From assembly GCF_028280385.1 (NCBI RefSeq), contig NZ_JANQLX010000003.1:434001-498000 (forward strand): a stretch of DNA of 64,000 nucleotides, read 5' to 3'. Of the stretch, positions 56,609-64,000 are shown in pieces (position 1 is the stretch's first letter; each line of letters opens with the position of its first letter). The notes beneath the pieces are model-generated. The model saw nothing but the letters and a program-made list of their open reading frames with translations. It did not search any database and had not been told where the DNA came from. This DNA is from Allomuricauda sp. GTDB lineage: Bacteria; Bacteroidota; Bacteroidia; Flavobacteriales; Flavobacteriaceae. Both the position numbers and the translations under genes were made by a program.

Positions 56609-57091
56609 ATGCGAAAGCTTTTCATGATCTTGGGCTTAGGGTTGGCCGCAATCTCCTGCGATCTATTCAAATCGATGGAGGATAGGACCGAAGACATGGT
56701 GCATGAGAAAATGTCGACCATAGACTTGAACGAGGTGGATGGATACCCCTATTTTGAGGCGTGTGATGAAAATGCTTCCAAAGCAGTGCAAAGAGAGTGT
56801 TTTCAGACCGTGATGCTCTCTTATTTTTCCAAAGCACTTGACGATTTGCAATTTCAGGTCAACAAGGATCTTAACGATACCATTTATGTGGATTTCATAA
56901 TTGATGAACATGGATTTATCACAGTCAGGGAAGTTGAGGAAAATTCCAAGGTGCTCGGGGAAATTGAAAATTTCAATGAATTGGTCACAGAGCGACTCAA
57001 TGAGATTACCACAGTGAGCCCAGCACATAAGAGAGGAATTGATGTGGGGATGCGCATTCGTTTACCCCTGGTATTGAACACCCAAAACTGA
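56609..57091 (+). CDS. Hypothetical lipoprotein, TonB_C-like fold possible
   Basis: Lipobox AAISCDLF; IYVDFIIDEHGFITVREVE. Confidence 0.55.
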   Translation: MRKLFMILGLGLAAISCDLFKSMEDRTEDMVHEKMSTIDLNEVDGYPYFEACDENASKAVQRECFQTVMLSYFSKALDDLQFQVNKDLNDTIYVDFIIDEHGFITVREVEENSKVLGEIENFNELVTERLNEITTVSPAHKRGIDVGMRIRLPLVLNTQN

Positions 57092-57095
57092 TTAG

Positions 57096-57647
57096 GTGGC
57101 AGAAAAGATTATTTTAGGAATAGACCCTGGTACCACGGTAATGGGATTTGGCATTATTAAGGTGGCCAATAAAAAAATGCAGTTTGTTCAAATGAACGAA
57201 CTAATGCTCAAAAAATACAATGATCCCTACACCAAGCTGAAGCTCATCTTTGAACGTACATTGGAATTGATAGACACCTATCACCCGGATGAGATTGCCA
57301 TAGAAGCGCCATTTTATGGCAAAAATGTACAGTCCATGCTAAAATTGGGAAGGGCCCAGGGTGTGGCCATGGCCGCTGGATTATCCAGACAGATTCCCAT
57401 CACGGAATATATGCCCAAAAAAATTAAAATGGCCATTACCGGAAACGGAAATGCCAGTAAGGAGCAGGTGGCCAAAATGCTTCAAAGTTTGTTGCAGCTC
57501 AAATCCTTGCCCAAAAACTTGGATAGCACCGATGGCCTTGCAGCCGCCGTTTGCCATTTTTACAATGAAGGAAGGGTGGAAGTTGGTAAGCACTATACCG
57601 GTTGGGAAGCTTTTGTGAAACAAAATCCAAATAAAATCAAGAATTAA
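57096..57647 (+). CDS. ruvC: Holliday junction resolvase RuvC
   Basis: ILGIDPGTTVMGFGII, IAIEAPFYGKNVQSMLKLGRAQGVAMAAGL. Confidence 0.96.
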   Translation: MAEKIILGIDPGTTVMGFGIIKVANKKMQFVQMNELMLKKYNDPYTKLKLIFERTLELIDTYHPDEIAIEAPFYGKNVQSMLKLGRAQGVAMAAGLSRQIPITEYMPKKIKMAITGNGNASKEQVAKMLQSLLQLKSLPKNLDSTDGLAAAVCHFYNEGRVEVGKHYTGWEAFVKQNPNKIKN

Positions 57648-57692
57648 TAATTTTTAGATTATTAATGTGCCAATTGGTATCAAAACAATAGC

Positions 57693-58829
57693 ATGTCTGG
57701 CATTTACATCCATATTCCTTTTTGCAAACAAGCTTGCCATTATTGCGATTTTCATTTTTCCACACAATTGGGAAAAAAGGCAACTATGGTGCAGGCCCTT
57801 CTTAGAGAAATTGGACTGCGAAAAGATGAACTCCAGGATGCGGTGGTGGAAACCATTTATTTTGGCGGGGGAACCCCTTCAATTTTAACCCCTGCAGAAA
57901 TTGACGAAATCATCAAAAAGATATATGCGCATTACCATTTGGCTAAATCACCGGAAATTACCTTGGAGGCTAATCCAGATGATTTGTCCGGGGAGCGGAT
58001 TTTGCAATGGGCCAAAAGTCCGGTGAACCGTTTGAGCATTGGAATCCAATCTTTTTTTAATGAAGATTTGCAGTTGATGAACCGGGCACATAATGCCATG
58101 GAAGCGGAAGAATGTATCCAAACCGCCAAAGCCTATTTTGAGAATATTACCATCGACCTGATCTATGGCATTCCCGGCATGAACAATGCCCGTTGGAAAT
58201 CAAATATCGCAAAAGCACTTTCATTTAATTTGCCCCATATCTCCAGTTATGCCTTGACGGTAGAACCCAAAACTGCGCTGAAAAAGTTCATTGAAAAGGG
58301 TAAAGTTCCACCTATTGATGATCGGCAAGCGCAGGAGCAATTTCAAATACTCGTGCAGACATTGGAAAGTAAGGGCTATGTTAATTATGAAATATCCAAT
58401 TTTGGTAAGCCGGGATATTTTTCCAAAAACAATACAGCCTATTGGCAAGGGAAAAAGTACTTGGGCATTGGCCCTTCTGCACATTCCTTTGATGGCACTC
58501 ACCGAAGCTGGAACATTGGGAACAATATAAAATATATTAAGGCAATAGAACAGGGAGTGCTGCCGTCCGAGACCGAAGTCTTGTCCATTTCGGATAGATA
58601 CAATGAATATGTCATGACAGGTTTGAGAACCATTTGGGGAGTTTCCCAAGAAAAAATCGAGTCCGAGTTTGGACCTGCCTATTTGGCCCATGCCCAAAAG
58701 CGCGCCAAACGGTTTTTGGAAACGGGTCTATTGATTTCGAAAGATGGAAAATGGACAGCAACCCCCAAAGGGAAGTTTTTGGTGGATGGGATGGCATCCG
58801 ATCTATTTATAGTTAACTTGGAAACATGA
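57693..58829 (+). CDS. hemW: Radical SAM coproporphyrinogen oxidase-like / heme chaperone HemW
   Basis: GIYIHIPFCKQACHYCDFHFST (CxxxCxxC), YFGGGTPSIL, RLSIGIQSF. Confidence 0.94.
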   Translation: MSGIYIHIPFCKQACHYCDFHFSTQLGKKATMVQALLREIGLRKDELQDAVVETIYFGGGTPSILTPAEIDEIIKKIYAHYHLAKSPEITLEANPDDLSGERILQWAKSPVNRLSIGIQSFFNEDLQLMNRAHNAMEAEECIQTAKAYFENITIDLIYGIPGMNNARWKSNIAKALSFNLPHISSYALTVEPKTALKKFIEKGKVPPIDDRQAQEQFQILVQTLESKGYVNYEISNFGKPGYFSKNNTAYWQGKKYLGIGPSAHSFDGTHRSWNIGNNIKYIKAIEQGVLPSETEVLSISDRYNEYVMTGLRTIWGVSQEKIESEFGPAYLAHAQKRAKRFLETGLLISKDGKWTATPKGKFLVDGMASDLFIVNLET

Positions 58830-59578
58830 TTGCAAACCTGAAGCATAAAACAGGAGAATATCAGGTGGATTTGGCTAAACCCCTGGATATTTCCATAGCC
58901 ATGCAAGGGGGTGGGGACAATATCAATGCATGGTATCTGGATTCCCCCAAAATAGCGCCGCATAAAGAAGGGGATTTTGTTGGGAAAGTTAGCTTGGGAG
59001 CCTCTACAAACTTCAATGATATCTGGTTCAATCCACACTCCCATGTAACGCATACCGAATGTCTGGGTCATATTACCGAAGACAAATACTCCATTAACCA
59101 GGAGCTTAAAAAGTTCTTTTTTTTGACGGAAGTAATTACCGTTGCACCAGAAAAACAGGGTACAGATTCTGTGATATCGGCAAAGCAATTAAGGTACGCT
59201 TTGGGCAACAAAAAGCCAGAGGCGGTTGTCATTCGGACCATTCCCAATATGGCAAGCAAAAAACAACGAAAATACTCCAATACCAATCCGCCTTATATGC
59301 TAAAGGAGGCCATGGACTTTTTGGTCTCCAATGAGGTGCTGCACATACTGGTGGATTTGCCATCAGTAGATAAAGAAAAAGATGGAGGGGCCTTGCAATC
59401 CCATAGGGCTTTTTGGAATATGGATGGCATACCAAGAAGGAATGCGACGATTACCGAGTTTGTATTTGTTGAAAACAAGATAAAGGATGGTAGGTACCTG
59501 CTGAACCTGCAGGTAGCCCCCTTTGAAAATGATGCCAGCCCAAGCCGTCCCGTCTTGTTCAAAATATTGGAAGAATGA
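58826..59578 (+). CDS. Cyclase family protein (kynurenine formamidase-like)
   Basis: DIWFNPHSHVTHTECLGHI metal-binding HxxHxD-like motif; overlaps hemW stop. Confidence 0.85.
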   Translation: MIANLKHKTGEYQVDLAKPLDISIAMQGGGDNINAWYLDSPKIAPHKEGDFVGKVSLGASTNFNDIWFNPHSHVTHTECLGHITEDKYSINQELKKFFFLTEVITVAPEKQGTDSVISAKQLRYALGNKKPEAVVIRTIPNMASKKQRKYSNTNPPYMLKEAMDFLVSNEVLHILVDLPSVDKEKDGGALQSHRAFWNMDGIPRRNATITEFVFVENKIKDGRYLLNLQVAPFENDASPSRPVLFKILEE

Positions 59579-59937
59579 AGACAGTGATAAAACTGGAAGA
59601 ACTGGCACTTTTATTTTTTGGGTTCTATCTTTATATGTTCATGGAGCTGCCCTGGTGGTGGTTTTTTGCCCTGTTGCTGACGCCAGATATTGGCATGTTG
59701 GGATACCTGGTCAATAATAAAGTGGGAGCGTTCACCTATAATTTGTTACACCATAGGGGTTTGGCCATATTGTTGTATCTGATTGGTGTGAGCATCGTTA
59801 ATTGCAACATTTGCGAACTCATAGGGGTGATTATGTTTTCGCATATTGCCTTGGACAGGGCTTTGGGGTATGGCTTAAAATATGAAAAGGGATTTAAGTT
59901 CACCCATCTAGGGGAAATAGGAAAAAAAGATGGATGA
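59575..59937 (+). CDS. DUF4260 family membrane protein
   Basis: PDIGMLGYLVNNKVGAFTYNLLHHRGLAI and HIALDRALGYGLKY. Confidence 0.85.
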   Translation: MKTVIKLEELALLFFGFYLYMFMELPWWWFFALLLTPDIGMLGYLVNNKVGAFTYNLLHHRGLAILLYLIGVSIVNCNICELIGVIMFSHIALDRALGYGLKYEKGFKFTHLGEIGKKDG

Positions 59938-60553
59938 TATTTTAGAAGTTTTACTGGGTCTGGTCCTTGGGGCCATACTAATGTATTGGTTGTTTTCCTT
60001 GTTTAGAAGGAAGAAGAACAAAGATTTGACAAAACAGCAATCAACGGTATTGTTGGATAAGATCAGGAGTGTGTGCAAATTGGTTTCAGTGGAAGGGGAT
60101 TTTGCTGAGATCTACAACTATGAAAATACCAAGGAAGGCTTCTTTAGTTTATTGAGCAGTAAGAAAAAAGCCTTGATCATCGTGAAGGCCAAGGCGCAAA
60201 TAGGATATGATCTGGCCAAGCTTGACCTAAGGGCAGATGAGCACAAGAAGAAGATCGTGCTTACCAACTTTCCGGAGCCCGAGGTGTTGTCCATTGAACC
60301 GGAACTGCAGTATTACGATGTAAAGAATGGCTTGTTCAATAGTTTTTCATCTGATGACCTTACCCAGGTTAATCAGCAGGCCAAGGAACACATCAGACAA
60401 AAGATTCCGGAGAGCGGTCTTATGGACACTGCCCGGAAAGAAGCATTACAAGCCGTGCTTTTGGTGGAAAAGATTGTGGAGACCATAGGATGGACCTTGG
60501 ACTACTCCGCATTGGAATTAACAAATAGGGAAAAACATTTTTTGGAAGAATAG
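59930..60553 (+). CDS. DUF4230 domain-containing protein
   Basis: SVCKLVSVEGDFAEIYNYEN, ALIIVKAKAQIGYDLAKLDL, KIVLTNFPEPEVLSIEPELQYYDVKNGLFN. Confidence 0.85.
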   Translation: MDDILEVLLGLVLGAILMYWLFSLFRRKKNKDLTKQQSTVLLDKIRSVCKLVSVEGDFAEIYNYENTKEGFFSLLSSKKKALIIVKAKAQIGYDLAKLDLRADEHKKKIVLTNFPEPEVLSIEPELQYYDVKNGLFNSFSSDDLTQVNQQAKEHIRQKIPESGLMDTARKEALQAVLLVEKIVETIGWTLDYSALELTNREKHFLEE

Positions 60554-60560
60554 AACCATT

Positions 60561-60959
60561 ATGAAAACCAGTATTATTACCTTGCTCCTGCTTTTTTGTA
60601 CAAGCACTTATTCGCAAACCAACGACACCATGAAGACTTTTGACCCGGCATTTGCCCATACCGTATATTTTTGGTTCAAGGAACCCAACAATTCTGCAGA
60701 TCATGATCTTTTTGAAGCTTCGCTGAAGAAATTTCTGGACCGTTCCCAATATGCGAAGACCAACTTTATAGGTACTCCTCCCGTGGCAACGCGTGAGGTT
60801 GTGGATGGTTCCTTCACCTATTCCCTGATCGTTACCTTTGAATCTGCCGAGGCGCAGGAAGGCTATCAAAAGGAACAGCCACATTTGGATTTTATTGAAG
60901 AGTGCAAACACCTATGGGAAAAGGTCATTGTATATGATTCATACGGACTTAAGGAATGA
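60561..60959 (+). CDS. Dabb (stress-responsive A/B barrel) family protein, exported
   Basis: Signal peptide; FAHTVYFWFKEPNNSADHDLFEASLKKFLD. Confidence 0.75.
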   Translation: MKTSIITLLLLFCTSTYSQTNDTMKTFDPAFAHTVYFWFKEPNNSADHDLFEASLKKFLDRSQYAKTNFIGTPPVATREVVDGSFTYSLIVTFESAEAQEGYQKEQPHLDFIEECKHLWEKVIVYDSYGLKE

Positions 60960-61315
60960 ACGTAGAACAATTCAGGGAATGCTGTTTGGCCAAAAAGGGG
61001 GTAACGGAGGAATTCCCCTTTGATGCCGACACCTTGGTGTTCAAGGTCATGGGGAAGATGTTTGCCCTAGTGGCCCTTGAACGAATGCCCCCTCAGTGCA
61101 ACCTTAAATGCGATCCCGAACGGGCTGTGGTTTTGCGCGAAGAGCATGATGGCACTATCATTCCAGGCTACCATATGAGCAAAAAACATTGGAATACCCT
61201 GCTCATGGAACAGCTCCCCTCAAAGTTGATCCAGGAATTGTTGGACCATTCCTATAACTTGGTGGTTGCCGGTCTCAGTAGGAAGCTAAAACAGGAATTG
61301 GAGGCCTTGGACTAA
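60956..61315 (+). CDS. MmcQ/YjbR family protein
   Basis: FRECCLAKKGVTEEFPFDADTLVFKVMGKMFALVAL, LKCDPERAVVLREEH. Confidence 0.93.
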   Translation: MNVEQFRECCLAKKGVTEEFPFDADTLVFKVMGKMFALVALERMPPQCNLKCDPERAVVLREEHDGTIIPGYHMSKKHWNTLLMEQLPSKLIQELLDHSYNLVVAGLSRKLKQELEALD

Positions 61316-61428
61316 AATTATTCATCGACACATATCTACAATTCATCGATAGTTTTTTTATATTTATCCTAATTGTAGTCTTTTTCTGATTGATGTTCCT
61401 CAAATTTGCGTACTAAATAAAGTAGATC

Positions 61429-61827
61429 ATGAATGTGCTGTTCATAGAAGATGATATGATTGAAACCATGAAGTTGCAACGTGCAATTGCAAAGTTTCAG
61501 ACCAAGCACAAGATTATTGAGGCAAAAAATGGGGAAGAAGCCTTGGAAATCTTGAAAGCTGGGAATTTACCAGATATCATATTACTGGATCTAAACATGC
61601 CACGGATGAGTGGGACAGAATTTCTTGCCGTCCTAAAGCAAGATCCCAAACTCAAATATTTGCCAACTATCATTTTGACCACATCCGAAAATCGAGTGGA
61701 TCTTTTGAAATGTTTCGAAATTGGCATAGCCGGATACATCATAAAGCCTTTAAAATATGAGGATTACGAATCCAAATTGAAAAAGGTTTTTGATTACTGG
61801 GAAATCAGTGAATTGATCAAAGGCTAA
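61429..61827 (+). CDS. Single-domain response regulator
   Basis: NVLFIEDDMIETMKLQRAI, DIILLDLNMPRMSGTEFLAVLKQD, IILTTSENRVDLLKCFEIGIAGYIIKPL. Confidence 0.94.
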   Translation: MNVLFIEDDMIETMKLQRAIAKFQTKHKIIEAKNGEEALEILKAGNLPDIILLDLNMPRMSGTEFLAVLKQDPKLKYLPTIILTTSENRVDLLKCFEIGIAGYIIKPLKYEDYESKLKKVFDYWEISELIKG

Positions 61828-61905
61828 CAAAAAACCCGTTTTCACAACATATTTTTTATAAAAAGGTAGTACTATTCCTACTTTTAGTTCATAATATTCT
61901 TTATT

Positions 61906-62448
61906 GTGAAAGGAATTGTATTCACCGAATTTTTGGAAATGGTAGAGTCCCATTATGGACTTGAGACCGTAGATTCCATTATTGAAAATAGCGACCTTCC
62001 CTCTGGCGGGGCATACACTTCAGTAGGTACTTACGACTTCAATGAGATGGTCAGTCTCATTACCGCACTTAGCGGGGAAACAAATTTGCCCGCGGATAAA
62101 CTCTTGTATTCATTCGGGCTTTATCTCTTTGGGGGATTGGTGAAAACCCATCCTGAGGTGGTCTCCAGTTACAGAAATCCAATTGGGCTGCTTCAGAGCA
62201 TTGAAGACCATATCCATATCCACGTTAGGAAGCTTTATCCCGATGCGGAACTTCCAGAATTCAAGATTCTTTCCAAAACCGATTCTTCCCTTGAAATGAT
62301 CTATAGGTCAACACGCGGACTATATGCGTTGGCCCATGGGTTGATCGACAAGACCTTTGAACATTTCGGGAAAAAAGTAAATGTGGAGTATAAACTATTA
62401 AATGAAAACGGCACAGAAGTCAAATTCACGATCATCCAAAACGGATAA
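61906..62448 (+). CDS. H-NOX (heme NO-binding) domain protein
   Basis: GIVFTEFLEMVESHYGLETVDSIIENSDLPSGGAYTSVGTYDFNEMVSLI; H in IEDHIHIHVRKLYPDAELPEF, Y-x-S-x-R (YRSTR); GTG start. Confidence 0.9.
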   Translation: MKGIVFTEFLEMVESHYGLETVDSIIENSDLPSGGAYTSVGTYDFNEMVSLITALSGETNLPADKLLYSFGLYLFGGLVKTHPEVVSSYRNPIGLLQSIEDHIHIHVRKLYPDAELPEFKILSKTDSSLEMIYRSTRGLYALAHGLIDKTFEHFGKKVNVEYKLLNENGTEVKFTIIQNG

Positions 62449-64000
62449 GCCGGAGGTTTCCGTACTAAAGCGTGCCTTGGAAAGGGAAAAGAAAGCCCGG
62501 AAGGCCGCAGAAAGTCTGTTGGAGACCAAGGCCAAGGAACTCTATGACGCTTCCCTTCACCTAAAGGAAGCCAATGGACGTTTGGAAAGCTTGCTCAATA
62601 AAAAGGGCAACAGGATTGATAGTGCCTTTGTAAATATCATTGATCCCTATGTGGTCATGGACATGATGACCAATGTGATCAACATGAACGCCTCGGCCAA
62701 GGAATTTCTGGGATATGACCATACCAAGGAAGAGGTTCAGCTTTCCACTCTGGTGCATCCGGATTATTGGGAATATACAGCGGAGTCCTTTCAAACCTTA
62801 TTGCAAGTAGGGATCTTAAAGAATTATTCGGCCAAAATAGTCACCAAAAAGGGCGATGAGAAATTTGTGAATATCAACGCCAGCCTTATTTATGATGAAA
62901 ATGGTGTTCCCATTGCAGCCCAGGGTGTCATTCGGGATATCACACAAGAAATGGAGATCCAAAAGCTTTTGGAGGATCAAAAAAAACAACAGGACATTAT
63001 TGTTGAAAACTCCTCTTTGGGCATTTTGTTGATCGTGGATGAAAAGATCATAAAAGCCAATAAATCCTTTGTGGAATTATTGGGCTACTCCGAAGTGGAA
63101 TTGAAAAAACTTTCCATGAACGATATCTCAACCCTGGAGGATAGTGATCTATACGATGATCTGTTGCGAAAGAGCTTGGAAGATGACACCAAAAAATTCT
63201 CCATTGTCAGGAAGTTCCGCAAGAAAAACGGCAAAACCCTTTATGGCAAAACATCCATGAGCTCAGTTTTGGACGCAAAAGGGAAGATTCAATACAGCGT
63301 GGCCATGATCGAGGACATTACCAAGGACAAGATTGCGGATGAAAAACTAAGAGCTTCCGAGGAACGTATGGCCACCTTGATCACAAACCTTCAAACCGGG
63401 ATTCTCTTTGAAGACCAAAACCGAAAAATTGCATTGACAAATCAAAAGTTCTGTGACCTTTTTGGTATTCCGGTCTCACCTGATTCGTTAAGGGGCGTGA
63501 ATTGTGAAGATGCCATCCACAAATACAAGCACCTGTTTTCCGAGCCAGAGGTGGCTTTGGCCAGAATCAACCATGTCATAGACAAAAAAGAGGTGGTCAT
63601 GGCAGATGAGATGGAGTTGTTGGATGGCCGCACCTTTGAACGGGATTATATCCCCCTATTCAACAATGGGGAATATCAGGGCCATTTATGGAGCTATAAC
63701 GACGTAACCCTAAGAAAAAACTATCGTAGAAACCTAGAGATCCAAAAAGAGAAATACGGGAGCATCATTGCCAATATGAACCTGGGATTAGTGGAAGTGG
63801 ACAACGATGAGAACATCCTGATGGTCAACCAGAGTTTCAGCGAAATGATCGGGATGCCCGTAGACCAACTGATTGGAAAAAATGCGAAGGATGTCATCCA
63901 TATTTTGGGGGATGATTGGGAGAAGGTACAATCCCATAACAAAAAAAGAAAAAAGGGAATTTCAGATTCCTACGAAGTGGCTGTTGAAGTGGCCAACGGT
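62402..64000 (+). CDS. Multi-PAS sensor kinase (partial, runs off window)
   Basis: Open frame from ATG 62402 (MKTAQKSNSRSSKTDKPEVSVLKRALEREKKARKAAESLLETKAKELYD) through several PAS repeats (GVIRDITQEMEIQ, VAMIEDITKDKIADEKLRASEERM); overlaps H-NOX gene; not in ORF list because no stop in window. Confidence 0.85.
   Translation, partial: MKTAQKSNSRSSKTDKPEVSVLKRALEREKKARKAAESLLETKAKELYDASLHLKEANGRLESLLNKKGNRIDSAFVNIIDPYVVMDMMTNVINMNASAKEFLGYDHTKEEVQLSTLVHPDYWEYTAESFQTLLQVGILKNYSAKIVTKKGDEKFVNINASLIYDENGVPIAAQGVIRDITQEMEIQKLLEDQKKQQDIIVENSSLGILLIVDEKIIKANKSFVELLGYSEVELKKLSMNDISTLEDSDLYDDLLRKSLEDDTKKFSIVRKFRKKNGKTLYGKTSMSSVLDAKGKIQYSVAMIEDITKDKIADEKLRASEERMATLITNLQTGILFEDQNRKIALTNQKFCDLFGIPVSPDSLRGVNCEDAIHKYKHLFSEPEVALARINHVIDKKEVVMADEMELLDGRTFERDYIPLFNNGEYQGHLWSYNDVTLRKNYRRNLEIQKEKYGSIIANMNLGLVEVDNDENILMVNQSFSEMIGMPVDQLIGKNAKDVIHILGDDWEKVQSHNKKRKKGISDSYEVAVEVANG

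Overview
The gene families, codon usage and promoter-like motifs indicate Bacteroidota, most likely Flavobacteriaceae. The window has two parts. (1) Positions ~1-27,440 are an accessory region ending at a tyrosine recombinase (25988-27238, -) beside tRNA-Asp(GTC) (27445-27518, -). It carries a sugar MFS porter, a decayed SDR remnant, a FecI/FecR/SusC(STN)/SusD locus, a lipoprotein, an EEP-family lipoprotein, an e(P4)-type phosphatase, a ROK-kinase::MurQ-etherase fusion ORF overlapping an SSS transporter, a GH20 hexosaminidase, a large uncharacterised protein with an internal 27-aa tandem repeat, a LytS/LytTR pair, an alpha/beta hydrolase and an FAD amine oxidase. I read this as a probable peptidoglycan/amino-sugar utilisation locus. 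(2) Positions ~27,440-64,000 are mostly core genes: DUF58, trxA, dnaE with an N-terminal DnaQ-like exonuclease, sulfatase, rpsP-rimM, trmN6-like, acyl-CoA DH, aldehyde DH, a dinB-dnaE2 pair flanked on both sides by toxin-antitoxin modules, hutHIUG with a divergent LysR, nitroreductase, BlaI/M56, ruvC, hemW, DUF genes, and an H-NOX gene with a PAS kinase running off the end. The best candidates for follow-up are the kinase-MurQ fusion with its PUL context, the 81-bp in-frame repeat, the dispersed ~230-bp repeats sharing a motif with the fecI-fecR gap, the REPIN-like element after rimM, the heptamer minisatellite between dinB and dnaE2, the frameshifted antitoxin, and a candidate sRNA near hutG. 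No database search was run; all names come from reading motifs in the translated ORFs.
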